A stretch of DNA of 62,254 nucleotides from Flagellimonas abyssi. Its GTDB lineage: Bacteria > Bacteroidota > Bacteroidia > Flavobacteriales > Flavobacteriaceae. Position 1 is the first letter of the stretch; each line of letters opens with the position of its first letter. Below, piece after piece: positions 7,601-17,161 of the stretch. The stretch spans positions 1 to 62,254 of the forward strand of contig NZ_JAHZSV010000024.1 of NCBI RefSeq assembly GCF_019457905.1. Reading direction: 5' to 3'. The position numbers were made by a program, and so were the translations under genes. The notes under the pieces were generated by a model. That model saw only the letters and a program-made list of their open reading frames with translations. It was not told the origin of the DNA and made no database searches.

Positions 7601-8130
7601 ATAAAATAGAATCCGTCCAGTATTATACTATCAATTCCATTATTGAAATTGTCATGTTATAAGGATAAATTATTTATTCCAATACTCCTCCCAAGTTAAG
7701 CTCGCACAATTTTCTCTTTCGCTTGGTGAATCATAGCCGTTTTTCATTACCGTAACCAATAACGAGCAAGACCTCATATTACTGGGTAAGCTTATCTCGT
7801 TTACCTTTGAAAAATAGAAAATTGTCAACATCTACAACTCAGGCCGAAGGGGCTTTAGCGTCAATATTTTGGTTATCTACGATAAGTTAGCAGAAATAGA
7901 AAGCGCAGCTTAATCCATTATAAATCTATAAAACTCAAAATTAGGATTACAATCAATTGAGAGGTAAATGAAAGCAGGTCAATGATTGGTTGAAACAAAG
8001 CATGGAGAACCCACGGATGGTAATTTAATATTATCCGAACGTAATGTTGATGAAATGTCGGAAAGGTTACAGGAAAAACTGAAAAAGGAGATTGAAAGCT
8101 GGTATGGGTTTTTATAAAATAAGGTTTATC
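7601..8130. other. Non-coding stretch with a partial copy of the mobile-element leader and gene debris
   Basis: At 7693-7716 there is a 24-bp exact match to 48533-48556 (core AGTTAAGCTCGCACAA), the sequence just before the ParB leader. Nearby TTTCGCTTGGT resembles TTCCGCTTGGT at 48630. At about 8005-8120 short coding-like fragments appear (for example ERNVDEMSERLQEKLKKEIESWYG, given in sense), broken by stops and a frameshift, so they look like a gene remnant of unknown kind. No intact gene is seen. Confidence 0.5.
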
Positions 8131-8592
8131 ATGATCGAAATATTTGCCTATGACTCGTCGGAAACCATGAATTTCAGCCTTAGGGTGGGCTTGGCCACGA
8201 TGGCGGGACTCTTGATTGGTTTGGAACGGGAGTACAAAGGAAAACATGCAGGATTAAAGACCAATACCCTCGTAGCCATTGGAGCGGCTGTCTTTGTTCT
8301 GATTTCCTTGAGATATTATGGTGAGGATTATGCCGACGTTACCAGGGTGCTGAGCCAAGTTGTAACGGGAATAGGATTTTTGGGCGCAGGGGTTATTCTC
8401 CAAAAGGAAAAAGAGGACAGGGTTAAGGGCCTTACAACTGCCGCTACACTTTGGTGCAGTGCTGGAGCTGGCAGTTTGGCGGCCACATCAATGTTTGTGG
8501 AACTGGGCATACTTACATTTTTAGTAGTAATCATAAACATCGTTTTTGGTTACATAGATGATAAGATAGAGGGTGGAAAAAAAGATAGATAG
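8131..8592 (+). CDS. MgtC/SapB-family membrane protein
   Basis: A 153-residue integral membrane protein. The N-terminal hallmark is NFSLRVGLATMAGLLIGLEREYKGK, followed by GLKTNTLVAIGAA, GIGFLGAGVILQ and a GLTTAATLW helix, giving four to five membrane segments. MgtC-family proteins act in the inner membrane in adaptation to low magnesium or acid stress. The soluble C-terminal domain of virulence MgtC is absent, as in the short form. I use the ATG at 8131 (MIEIFAYD); an upstream TTG at 8092 would overlap gene debris, and ATG 8167 is also possible. Confidence 0.88.
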   Translation: MIEIFAYDSSETMNFSLRVGLATMAGLLIGLEREYKGKHAGLKTNTLVAIGAAVFVLISLRYYGEDYADVTRVLSQVVTGIGFLGAGVILQKEKEDRVKGLTTAATLWCSAGAGSLAATSMFVELGILTFLVVIINIVFGYIDDKIEGGKKDR

Positions 8593-9112
8593 TACTGGAA
8601 ATCAATTATAGGGACAGTGTCAGGGAAATCGATTTTTATTGAATGGATCAATAGGTTTTCCACTCCCTTATTGTTTTCTTGTCGTGTTTCCCTTGAGACT
8701 TGTTATGTATAATGCAACAGAAGTCTTTTCATCACCATTATAAGAAATACAAGTTCCATCGATCTATTGATTTCTGAGAGTGCATCGCTAAATAACCTTG
8801 GTCATCTTTATCGTAATCCACAAAAAAATACTCAATCGTTCCGTGGGAGAATCGATTATATTATCTCTTTTAATGAGTCAAATCAAATTTTCAAAATGTT
8901 TAAAAAGGGGCGAGACCATTCTCCATATCAATAGTTGGAATAAAATTTTTCCATTGCGTTAATTTTTTCTTTGAAAAAAAACGTTTAAACGCATTACATG
9001 CGATAGCTTCACAGAAAAATCCACAGGGGTATTACTCCCATCCTAATCCAGAAGACTTAATTAAATTTTGTAGAAGACACAAAGCCTGGACTGTATTGGA
9101 GAAAAAACTCAT
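8593..9112. other. Non-coding stretch between MgtC and dodecin genes
   Basis: A+T-rich, with no intact frame or clear terminator. From about 9015 to 9105 one frame reads like a protein tail (NPEDLIKFCRRHKAWTVLEK), stopping just as the dodecin gene starts. It may be debris of a lost gene. Confidence 0.4.
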
Positions 9113-9367
9113 ATGGATGAAAATAATAATTGTATAACCTTTTTAAAATGTAATGTTAAGAAAATTATCAAAGTTATAGAAGTAATTGCAAGTTCAGAGA
9201 CAAGTTTTGATGATGCTGCCAAGAATGCGATAAACGAAGCATCCAAAAGTATCCAGAACATACAATCCCTGTACATCAAGGAGATGAACGCAAAGGTAGA
9301 AAACAATCAGATTGTCTCCTTTGGGGTAATAGCTAAGGTTTCCTTTGAAGTGGATGATGGGAAATGA
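9113..9367 (+). CDS. Dodecin-family flavin-binding protein
   Basis: An 84-residue protein with the dodecin pattern: K-VIEVIASSETSFDDAAKNAI, helix ASKSIQNIQ, then strands EMNAKVENNQIVSFGVIAKVSFEV. Dodecins form hollow dodecamers that store riboflavin or FMN and limit flavin photochemistry. The conserved Trp that stacks on the flavin (LDWFEV in typical members) is replaced by Leu (QSLYIKE), so ligand affinity may differ. The start is ambiguous within the first residues. It is isolated in a decayed region and is intact. Confidence 0.8.
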   Translation: MDENNNCITFLKCNVKKIIKVIEVIASSETSFDDAAKNAINEASKSIQNIQSLYIKEMNAKVENNQIVSFGVIAKVSFEVDDGK

Positions 9368-9529
9368 TGGTCCTAAAAATTCATGAGTTAAGCGAAAAAA
9401 GGGTTTAAACTTTCTTTTTTCGCTTTCTTGTTACCTCCCATCTACCGAAACGGTTTTTCGTACAGCTCTTATGAAACTACATTCCGGTCAATCCAAGATA
9501 TTATCACATTTTGGAACATTTTCTTGGCA

Positions 9530-9667
9530 GCTACTTTCTTACGACATGAGCAACACTGCTTTTGACACCGCATAAGGCATGCAACTTCCATTGTATTTCC
9601 TTAATTCCTGAGCTTGCTCCGGTCACGGTGTTGGTATGACCCTTTAATCTTTGAATAGGTTTTGCAT
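9530..9667 (-). pseudogene. Decayed short-chain dehydrogenase with internal deletion
   Basis: On the minus strand from the ATG at 9667 the sequence starts MQNLFKD and, after a frame change, reads TVTGASSGIKE, the TGxxxGIG cofactor motif. It then jumps straight to PYAVSKAVLLM, the YxxxK catalytic helix, in another frame. About 450 bp between these motifs are missing compared with the intact SDR at 19492-20310, whose corresponding motifs are VTGSSSGIGK and NYAASKGALLM. Stops and frame changes make it non-functional. Confidence 0.75.
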
Positions 9668-9923
9668 GTTTCCAGCATGAATTTAAAACTACTTCAATTC
9701 CGGTCGGTTCTAAAACTCAATACAATTAAAAGGTTTTGTAATTAAAGAACGTAATCAAATAAACTTGGTGGATTCTTCAATGTTGCTTTTGTATCAGGGT
9801 AATAGAGGTTACGTTGCAATGGGAGACAACCATCGTTATGGAGGTATGCCTCTATATCTGTTGAAGATTGATTTCAAATTTTATCCAATGCCGAACTCAC
9901 ACACAAATTCTTGTGAATCATTA

Positions 9924-10384
9924 TTACAATCGCAACAAGTAGTTGTCCCGATTGGGGTGGGAGATATTGTATTGACTACTTATATTCAAGACCTTTTCTA
10001 TGGATTCCCTTAATCTACCAAAGCTGTTGGGCTTGTTCAGATAAAAATTTGAACCATGTATAAAGGCATCCTCAATGTCTTTTTTTGAGCACGAGGTTTA
10101 GAATATGGCAATTAAGACATGATTCATGATAATACTGCTCCGAATTTCCCTTAGACACTGCATCCCATTTTTTACGGGCATGTTAAAATCCAAAAAAAAA
10201 TTACATCGGGCAAGTTGGTTTTGGGGTGGTTGAGATAATCCATCAACTTATCTCCATCCTCAAACAAAGACAGTTTGGTATCAATACAAATATCCTCGAT
10301 GGCCTCTCGAAAAAATTGGTGATCATCATCGCCAAGACTTACGTTCAAGAATTGTTATACGGAATTTGTGAGGTCTGTTTTCAT
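9924..10384 (-). pseudogene. Decayed CheY-like response regulator, paralogue of the one at 20580-21047
   Basis: Across frames on the minus strand it reads GDDDHQFFREAIEDICIDTK, LSLFEDGDKLMDYL, LPDVIFF, MPVKNGMQCLREIR, SCSKKDIEDAFIHGSNFYL, KPNSFGRLRESIEKVL. This matches the intact regulator at 20580-21047 segment by segment, down to its last residues (NRDNYLLRL against NRDNFLLRL). A frameshift lies in an A-rich tract near 10190 (T-rich on the coding strand) and an in-frame stop follows TSC. Length is 461 bp against 468 bp. Confidence 0.85.
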
Positions 10385-11079
10385 AGATTCGTCTTAATGT
10401 TTTTGAATATTTTATGTTGGTCCAATACAAAACCTATGGCCCCATAATTTCAAATAGTTCTAATGAAAATGTTATTAGAGCCAATTACCAATGAGTATTG
10501 GCAATAATCCCTGAAGATTGTTTGGACATTCAGATTTGGATAATACCCTGTTTGGGTGCGACTCATATACTATCCTTAGCATATGCCTAACCAAAATCCA
10601 AGCTTGACAGTTAGTGAGGTTGTGTTGAAATAGATAACCTGTTGTTGATTACAATTTCAACATAGGATGTTTTAAGGGTAATGATAATTATTGGCAATCA
10701 CTGATTTAGGGTGTTTTGTTTAAAACCATAGAATTTGGCTGTTACAATTGCTTTTGGTCTAATCCATGGCCAATTCTAAGAGCAGATAGGCTAGAAACGA
10801 GATATACTTCCAAGGAAAATCTTTTAATCAGATAATATTACCCTGTTTACCATACATACAATTGCGCCTATCACCACTCATGGTACAGGACAGGATGTGG
10901 AAAAAACAAGTTTATCGGGCACATGACATCATATAATTTTGTGACTTGCGCTGGTTTGGATAGTGTGATTAAAATGTCGCAAAAGTATTGGTAGTGATTC
11001 AATGATTTGCTTATTCCGTGGAATACTATTTAAAATAGGGTCCGATACGATATCATCTCGAAAAGATTTTAATCTTAAA
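10385..11079. other. Non-coding stretch; first part is the degraded upstream region of the duplicated block
   Basis: To about 10720 the sequence is alignable in patches to 21048-21350 (for example CAGTTAGTGAGGTTGTGTTG against CAGTTAGTTAGGTTATGTTG). This extends the duplication beyond the two pseudogenes. The remainder to 11079 shows no gene. Confidence 0.55.
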
Positions 11080-11544
11080 CTATAATGTATGCTTTTTACC
11101 TTCCCTAGTGTTCCAAGACCTCTTGAATAGTTGCATATAAGTTAGGGAAAGTATCAAGCTGGTGGAAAATCCCATCAATGCCAAACCTAGGATAACCGTC
11201 CCCGGCTTTACATTATGGTCTTCTTTCCACACGGTGAGCAGTTTCTCTAAAAAAACATCATTGACTTCGGTAATATACAGGAGAAAAAAAACTGTAATGA
11301 CGAATGTGGCAATGATACCAGATCTGAACATAGCCCAGAACCCTTCCTGATATTTGAATATTCCTTCTGTTTTATCCTTGAATTTCGTAATCAACAAAAA
11401 TAATCCTATCCCATAGAAAATGATGTTTACAACCCTGTAAAATGGGTTTTCGTGAAGATCTAATAAGGACAACATAAGAAAATATACAATTGCAACGGCT
11501 CCAATACAAATGCCGTAAAATAGGGGAAGGTGAGATCGTTTCAT
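11080..11544 (-). CDS. DUF4199-like four-helix membrane protein
   Basis: A 154-residue protein with four predicted membrane segments: FYGICIGAVAIVYFLMLSLL, VNIIFYGIGLFLLI, GIIATFVITVFFLLYI and VILGLALMGFSTSLILSL. The pattern and the YQEGFWAMFRSG element between helices two and three resemble DUF4199, common in Bacteroidetes and of unknown function. The start is ATG 11544. It is a single gene in a decayed region. Confidence 0.75.
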   Translation of the reverse strand: MKRSHLPLFYGICIGAVAIVYFLMLSLLDLHENPFYRVVNIIFYGIGLFLLITKFKDKTEGIFKYQEGFWAMFRSGIIATFVITVFFLLYITEVNDVFLEKLLTVWKEDHNVKPGTVILGLALMGFSTSLILSLTYMQLFKRSWNTREGKKHTL

Positions 11545-12025
11545 AGTTCATTTCTTGTGAAGTTGGACCCTTCATTCCGGTTTAGGTCAAATCTTCTTTT
11601 ATCAATGGAATTTGTATTCTCTTTCCTGATTCTTATTTGCGTAAGGTACCTTGCCGCTAAATCAATTAGTATTTAGTTGTAGAACACCTTATCCTTTAGC
11701 TTACTATAATACCTTATAGTGTTTGAATTTTTTATCGCTTTCGATTTAATTTTTACTCCAAATGGTAAGCTCCATTCTTTAAAGATAGAATCGGCAACTA
11801 CTTTAACTTATCTGGCAACTTAATAATATGCAGTGTACCAAGTCTATATATCATTATGTGGGTGATGGAATTTTTTGGCTCCTTAAACTAAAAAGGAACC
11901 AAAACTATCTTCAATTCAACCGATAAAAAATACTTAAAAAAACAGATAAATAGCTTAATCGCAATTCCCTAAGGATAAACATTAAAATGGTAATGTTCGC
12001 CGGGTTTACAAAGGCTTCAAAAGCA
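11545..12025. other. Non-coding stretch, nothing recognised
   Basis: A+T-rich, with no intact frame, repeat or clear terminator. Confidence 0.5.
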
Positions 12026-12165
12026 CTAAGGGAACTCAATATGAAATCATATGTAAGCTCCCTTTGCTTTTCATAAAATCCTTGGCCATTATTACCTGTC
12101 CAGCCTTCGGGTGTATTCTCAGCCTAGAATTGGGCACCCCGTTTATGATGACAATAAAGTATAAA
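12026..12165. repeat. About 120-bp repeat, copy 1 (second copy near 28340-28480)
   Basis: Shares AGGGAACTCAATATGAAATC, CCCTTTGCTTT, CATAAAATCCTTGG and GGGCACCCCGTTTATGAT with 28345-28475, in the same order and spacing. On the minus strand both copies encode a similar tail (AKDFMKSKG here, TKDFMKAKG there), so they look like 3' remnants of one gene family of unknown function. The open frame at 12036-12227 is not treated as an independent gene. Confidence 0.7.
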
Positions 12166-12300
12166 AACTGTTTGATCCTTAAAGCACTTTTACCGACTGC
12201 GTTAAGAATTTGATTAAAAGTGTTCATAATTATTTGGATTCCACAATTTCACCTTTATACCTAGTAAAACCATTCCATAACTTATATCGCTCCTATATCA

Positions 12301-12537
12301 TGAATGTATAAATAAAATTATTCAAAATAATAAGGATGTCTTAAAGGGGTATGAAAAGGCGACAGAAAATGCCAAAGAAGCTGGACAGAAAAACTTTTTT
12401 CGTACCAAATCCAAAGAAAGCGGCAATTTTCTTGTTGGATTAAAAGCTTCTGCATCGGCATGAGATACCCGGGATGGAAAAGTACAATTTCAGGATACTA
12501 TTGATTGATGTGCACACTAATGATGCTTCACTGGATT
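12301..12537 (+). pseudogene. Truncated PA2169/DUF2383-like four-helix-bundle gene
   Basis: One frame reads INKIIQNNKDVLKGYEKATE, NAKEAGQKNFFRTKSKESGN and FLVGLKASASA, then stops. This matches residues about 13-60 of the intact protein at 36973-37422 (DVLKGYEKATENA against DAIKGYEKAAENA, FFRTKSKES against YFRTKSEER). The remainder is deleted and frameshifted (LIDVHTNDASLD recalls WMDVKAFFSGDNDEAMLEE). It is a dead paralogue. Confidence 0.8.
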
Positions 12538-12967
12538 AATTATAAATAGCAAAAACACTTGTATCCCTATTAATGGTCATTTGCCAATCCTGAAGATTTT
12601 TCACACACTTATAAATCAAGGTTTTTAATTGATTGTAAGACGTAGGCTTCCTGAGATACCCTGCGGCCCCCATTCTATGAAGCCGTTCTATTTCAGTCTT
12701 AAGAAACGATGTGGAATAAATAATTACCGGAATGTTTTTGAATTTTTCATCGTTTCGGATATCTGACAAACATTCAAAACCGTTCATCATTGGCATGTTT
12801 AAATCCAAAAAAATAACATCGGGAAGTTTTTCATCAGAATATAAGTTTTCCATTAAACAAACGCCATCTGCAAAAGTTGAGGTTTCAATGCTTAAGGGAA
12901 TCTCTTTCAGGGCTTCGGAAAAAAACAGCCTGTCATCTTCGTCGTCGTCAGCTAAAAAGATATTCAT
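12536..12967 (-). CDS. Single-domain CheY-like response regulator
   Basis: A 143-residue receiver domain without an output domain. The acidic pocket is in FLADDDEDDR, the phosphoacceptor Asp is in PDVIFLDLNMPMMNGFECL, Ser/Thr in VIIYSTSF and Lys in YLRKPTSY. Such regulators in Bacteroidetes (Rcp1-like) pair with hybrid or phytochrome-like histidine kinases, none of which is in the window. It is similar to the regulator at 20580-21047. The start is ATG 12967. Confidence 0.92.
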   Translation of the reverse strand: MNIFLADDDEDDRLFFSEALKEIPLSIETSTFADGVCLMENLYSDEKLPDVIFLDLNMPMMNGFECLSDIRNDEKFKNIPVIIYSTSFLKTEIERLHRMGAAGYLRKPTSYNQLKTLIYKCVKNLQDWQMTINRDTSVFAIYN

Positions 12968-13033
12968 GATCTAGTTTAGTTTTAAAGATTGATTTATATT
13001 TAAAAGAGGATTTGGTCTTCTTTAATTAATGTA

Positions 13034-13474
13034 CTATTCCATTTCGTATAAAATGGATTGAAAGTCCCTAATATTGGATTCGGTCTTTTTAAGGTGGCTT
13101 TTAAGCACATTCTTAGTTTTACGATCTATCTCCTGGTGTTCTAACAAGCTTTTGTAATCAACCTCCTTATTTCGTTCCGCTTTAATTAAACTGGCCCAAA
13201 CAGATGCATTGTCACCAACGTCGGGCAATGGTCTGGGAAACCAATAAATAGCTTTTTGGTCGGTGAGCCTTTCGCTGCTTTCCACATCACCCCCCAAGTC
13301 TGAAACTATTCTAATAAGCTTCTCAGTTTCCTTTTCGGCTATATCCTCTAGTTGATTTAATTTATCCGTAGTTGGTGGATGTGTAATGGAATCAGCCAAT
13401 TTTTGAAGAACTTGTTTATAGTCCAAGGTATTGGTCAAAATTTTATTTAATACATCTATTATGTTGTTTTCCAT
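13034..13474 (-). CDS. Ferritin-like / DUF2383-like helical protein
   Basis: A 146-residue, almost entirely helical protein. It has long amphipathic helices (NIIDVLNKILTNTLDYKQVLQKLA; EKETEKLIRIVSDLGGDV; SLIKAERNKEVDYKSLLEHQ; KTKNVLKSHLKKTESNIRDFQ) and acidic residues placed as in the DUF2383/PA2169 four-helix family. Assignment to that family is by pattern only. It is encoded just upstream of the response regulator in the same direction (66-bp gap), so co-transcription is likely. Confidence 0.6.
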   Translation of the reverse strand: MENNIIDVLNKILTNTLDYKQVLQKLADSITHPPTTDKLNQLEDIAEKETEKLIRIVSDLGGDVESSERLTDQKAIYWFPRPLPDVGDNASVWASLIKAERNKEVDYKSLLEHQEIDRKTKNVLKSHLKKTESNIRDFQSILYEME

Positions 13475-14659
13475 GGAACTCTAATTTTATCTGACGGGTT
13501 AACGTTAAAAGAAATTACAATAAACCAATGGTAATGTAAAGTTTCAATTCTTAAATGAATAATCCATTTGCACGAATTAGTAACTCGAAAAAAATGGACT
13601 TTTCCGGATAAATGGTTCGTTTTATACCCAGTGGTTTCTGTCTATTAGAGTTCCATGGCGGTATAACAGATGGATCTGTGCTTTAACTCTATTAGGATTT
13701 TGCTACTTTGAGGGAGCAAATAATAATATCGCTATTTTAGGAACAGGAATATGGCCAGTTCCCTTTGATTCTATAGATTTAAAACAGATTTCTCACTACT
13801 CTTTGACGGTCTGAAAAACCGAAAGATACGTCTTGCTCCGGGCCTATCGATTGGTGGTAATGAATAAGCGCTCCCAAATAACCCCATGGGTGCGTAATGC
13901 TGAACACTGAGTCGATATCGCCCTTTTGAACCTTCATCACAGCTATAGAATTGAACTATTAAGGATTGAGGCAGTCCAATGGTAAATCGAAAAAATTAAA
14001 TTTCATCCGATGCCGGTGCAATTGAGTATGTATGTGTCTTTTTGGCTAAGGAAGTTGGTGTGGAAATCATTCCCTGCCTATGGCCTGACCTTTTCTTCTT
14101 ATTCACAGGGACAGCAGGGCACCATGGTGATGGGAGAAGGTTAATCGCCATCAGTTACATTTATTGAAATGAGGGGAGAAAGCCAGTCTAAAACAATCCA
14201 AGGTCAATGAAATTATTGAGCAAATTAAGTACGCTCTTTCATTGGGAGGATTTACCTGATGAACATGGAGTGACAAAAACGAATTTCAAGTTTATTGAAT
14301 CCAGAATGCCAACTGTTTGATCTAGACAAAGGGGGGATGGTAATTACAGATAAGTAGATGATGACTGATATTTCCTTTATTTTGGGTGGTTCCATTTATC
14401 ATTTGTAGTAATCTTCAGGATCTGTTTCATGGTATTAGTTGTCCATACCAACTCGATTCAGAGCAACAAAACCCTATTATTGGTTAGCTTTATTTTCCCA
14501 ATCCTTGATATAGGTATCCAAGTTGATCGACCAGATAGCATTTTTTGGAATCATATTGACCATCAACGGCCATATGCCCATGCTTTTGTTTCCTTATCTT
14601 CAGCGTGCTTACGATTCTCCATGATTTTTAAAAAGTCATAAAAAACCTGGTAAACCGCA
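13475..14659. other. Decayed non-coding region
   Basis: No intact gene over about 1.2 kb. Short coding-like fragments appear on both strands, for example VQKGDIDSVFSITHPWGYL on the minus strand (about 13850-13950) and IEYVCVFLAKEVGVEIIP on the plus strand (about 14020-14080). Frequent stops break them. I do not recognise the parent families. Confidence 0.5.
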
Positions 14660-14862
14660 ACATCTTCTAGAGAGCGGTTCAGTGCTCCATCACAACAGAT
14701 CGGAAAGGGTATTGTTGGACGCAAAACGCATATCAGTAAATTCCTCTGATAATCTAGCGGAAGTGGTTTATGCACTCGAATTCTCTGATTATGCACATTT
14801 CTCAAAGTTTTTTAAGCAAAATAGGTATTATCCCTAGCGATTTTCAAAGAACATACCTATAA
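14660..14862 (+). pseudogene. C-terminal remnant of an AraC-family regulator
   Basis: Reads SERVLLDAKRISVNSSDNLA then EVVYALEFSDYAHFSKFFKQ. It changes frame once near 14820 to read IGIIPSDFQRTYL and stop. This is the second helix-turn-helix and tail of an AraC protein. The N-terminal part cannot be traced upstream. Confidence 0.75.
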
Positions 14863-15484
14863 GATATTTGAGCATTCATTGATTGGTAGACTTCAAAAGA
14901 AATTGTTTCTTTTCAAAAGGTGGTAAATAGTATGGAAGGCAGCTTTATGGCCAGACATATGTCCAGTTTGAAAGAAAGGCCTTATTTTTACGGAGAACAG
15001 CTTTTTTGCTGGCTCAAAAATACTCAGTTTATATCGTTTTATTTGTAAACCTTTCCCTTTTGTATATCTCGCTTGTGGTTCATTATCCTTTTTCTATGTT
15101 TGAGTGTTTACGTATTCGTTGTTTACGATTCTGGAGTTCGATTCGATTAATCATTTGAAATCAATAACATGAAAAATACTTTAAATATCTTTATATTGCT
15201 CATAGTTATGATCTTCATATCCTATAATCCTGGAATTCCTGCGTCAGGTCTTACCGGTTAGGGTTTTATTCTAATCCTGATTTTATTATATAAAAAAAGG
15301 TGGCCATACCAATGTTGATTTAAAAGGAACCAGTATAATTTCCAGCAGTTATAGCTATCTATCATAAAAAAAAGCTAAAGGATAATTAGGCCAATGATTA
15401 ACGATCAATACCATGACCGACCAGTATACAATGTCCTACAAAGAATACAATGTTTGCGAAAAGTAAATATTTAAAGAGTGAATT
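14863..15484. other. Leader region of the ergothioneine operon; one very small hydrophobic frame
   Basis: Mostly non-coding. At 15169-15261 a 30-residue frame (MKNTLNIFILLIVMIFISYN start) encodes one membrane-like segment. It may be a tiny membrane peptide or a broken gene, as another nine coherent residues follow its stop. No promoter motif could be assigned with confidence. Confidence 0.35.
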
Positions 15485-16870
15485 ATGCATAATAAAGAGA
15501 TCAGCACCTTTGATGCCATTGTCATCGGCTCTGGACAAGCAGGAACCCCTTTGGTATTTAAATTGGCTTCACAAGGTCAAAAAGTAGCGTTTATCGAAAA
15601 AGAGCATTTTGGGGGTACTTGTCTCAACGTTGGTTGCACCCCAACCAAAACCTACGTGGCTAGTGCCAGACGTATGTGGGAGGCACAGCACGGGGAAGAC
15701 ATGGGCATTGAAATTCCACTTGGCACAAAGGCCAATCTTCGTAAAATAAAAGCGAGAAAGGACACATTGATACAAAAGTCAGTTGAAGGCATTTCCAAAG
15801 AGGTGGAGCAGAGTGAAAACATCATTTTTTTTAAAGGCGAGGCTCGTTTTGAAGGTGAAAAGATTGTTGCCGTGGGCAATAAGTTCTTGACTGCTGAAGA
15901 AATATATATCAATGTTGGTTGCAGACCATTTATTCCTGATGGGTATGATGACATTCCTTACCTTACCAATCAAAGTATGTTGGAATTGGAGGAATTACCT
16001 GAACATTTACTAATTATCGGTGGAAGTTATATAGGTTTGGAGTTTGGCCAAATGTTCTCGCGTTTAGGCTCAAAAGTTACCATCATAGAACAAGGAGACT
16101 CCATAATCGGACGCGAGGATGAGGAAACCAGCCAAACTATTCAACAGATTATGGAAGGTGATGGCGTAGCTTTCAGATTGGGGGCAATGTGTCTTGCTGC
16201 AAAAAAGAACGATAACGGGGGTATTTCAGCGCAAATCAATTGTACTAAGGATGGATCGGTGCAAATAGAGGGAAGCCATCTGCTGTTGGCCGTTGGTAGA
16301 CGTCCCAACACTGAAGATTTACAACTTGATAAAACAGGAGTGAAGATAAATAACGATGGATTCATTGAAGTGAATGACCACTTGGAAACCGATGTGAAGG
16401 GTATTTTTGCCTTGGGCGATTGCAATGGAAAAGGAGCATTTACCCATACAGCTTATAATGACTATGAAATTATCGCTGACAATAAATTTGGCGGAAAAAA
16501 TAGAAAGGTCTCGGATAGAATCACAACCTACGGACTTTATGTTGACCCTCCTCTAGGTAGGGTGGGTATCACCAAAAGGGAAGCTCGGCAAAAAGGAATG
16601 GACGTGCTTATAGGACATCGCCCATTCAGTAAGATTGCGCGTGCCAAGGAAAAGGGAGAAACCAGTGGTTATATGAGCGTGCTGGTGGATGCAAGGACCA
16701 AGAAAATATTGGGTGCCACAGTGCTCGGGGTTGGAGGTGATGAAATCATAAGCAGCATCATCAATATCATGTATGCCGACACAGGTTATAAGGTAATACG
16801 AGACGCTGTACATCCGCATCCTACAGTTTCAGAACTTATCCCCATAGTATTGGAATCATTGACAAAATAG
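15485..16870 (+). CDS. FAD-dependent pyridine nucleotide-disulfide oxidoreductase (mercuric/dihydrolipoyl reductase-like)
   Basis: A 461-residue flavoprotein of the class I disulfide reductase family. The FAD Rossmann motif is at residues 11-20 (AIVIGSGQAG) and the redox-active pair is Cys46/Cys51 (GGTCLNVGC). The NAD(P) motif is LLIIGGSYIGLEFG, the second FAD motif is GIFALGDC, and the C-terminal dimerisation domain carries the His-Glu pair in HPHPTVSE. It lacks an extra N-terminal HMA domain and the C-terminal Cys pair of mercuric reductase, so mercury reduction is not supported. It heads a tight run with DUF427, egtB and egtD (9-bp gap to DUF427). A role in reducing a thiol/disulfide or a sulfur intermediate of ergothioneine metabolism is therefore a reasonable inference. 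Confidence 0.92.
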   Translation: MHNKEISTFDAIVIGSGQAGTPLVFKLASQGQKVAFIEKEHFGGTCLNVGCTPTKTYVASARRMWEAQHGEDMGIEIPLGTKANLRKIKARKDTLIQKSVEGISKEVEQSENIIFFKGEARFEGEKIVAVGNKFLTAEEIYINVGCRPFIPDGYDDIPYLTNQSMLELEELPEHLLIIGGSYIGLEFGQMFSRLGSKVTIIEQGDSIIGREDEETSQTIQQIMEGDGVAFRLGAMCLAAKKNDNGGISAQINCTKDGSVQIEGSHLLLAVGRRPNTEDLQLDKTGVKINNDGFIEVNDHLETDVKGIFALGDCNGKGAFTHTAYNDYEIIADNKFGGKNRKVSDRITTYGLYVDPPLGRVGITKREARQKGMDVLIGHRPFSKIARAKEKGETSGYMSVLVDARTKKILGATVLGVGGDEIISSIINIMYADTGYKVIRDAVHPHPTVSELIPIVLESLTK

Positions 16871-16879
16871 TAAAATAGT

Positions 16880-17161
16880 ATGAAAGTCATTTGGAACAAT
16901 CAGAGTGTGGCCGAGAGTATCGACACAGTTATTATGGAAATCAACCATTATTTCCCCCCATATAGTCTCAAATCGGAGTATTTTAAAGATAGCGAAACCA
17001 TTAGTGCTTACCATTTTATAGGTACGGCCCTGCACAGAACAACCGTAGTGAAGGGGGAGGTTAACGAGAAAGCCGCTTGGTACTGCCTGGAACCTTCGGC
17101 ATTGGCAAAGGGATTCGCCGGATATTATACTTTTTGGAACAATGTGAAAATTGAGGAATAA
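16880..17161 (+). CDS. DUF427 domain protein
   Basis: A 93-residue protein with the DUF427 pattern: VIWNNQSVAES at the start, YFPPYSLKSEYF, the strand pair around FIGTALH, then AAWYCLEPSALAKGFAGYYTFW near the end. The family is a small beta-rich fold of unknown activity. The stop codon shares its last base with the ATG of egtB, so the two are translationally coupled. A role connected to ergothioneine is inferred from position only. Confidence 0.85.
   Translation: MKVIWNNQSVAESIDTVIMEINHYFPPYSLKSEYFKDSETISAYHFIGTALHRTTVVKGEVNEKAAWYCLEPSALAKGFAGYYTFWNNVKIEE

Noticed and set aside
9765..10447. Plus-strand frames at 9765-10013 and 10226-10447
   Set aside because: They are shadows on the opposite strand of the decayed response regulator.
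12036..12227. 63-codon minus-strand frame
   Set aside because: It overlaps the duplicated 120-bp repeat and looks like a gene tail joined to non-coding sequence rather than a complete gene.
15485..16870. Mercuric reductase
   Set aside because: No HMA domain, no C-terminal Cys pair and no mer genes; the operon context points to thiol chemistry.
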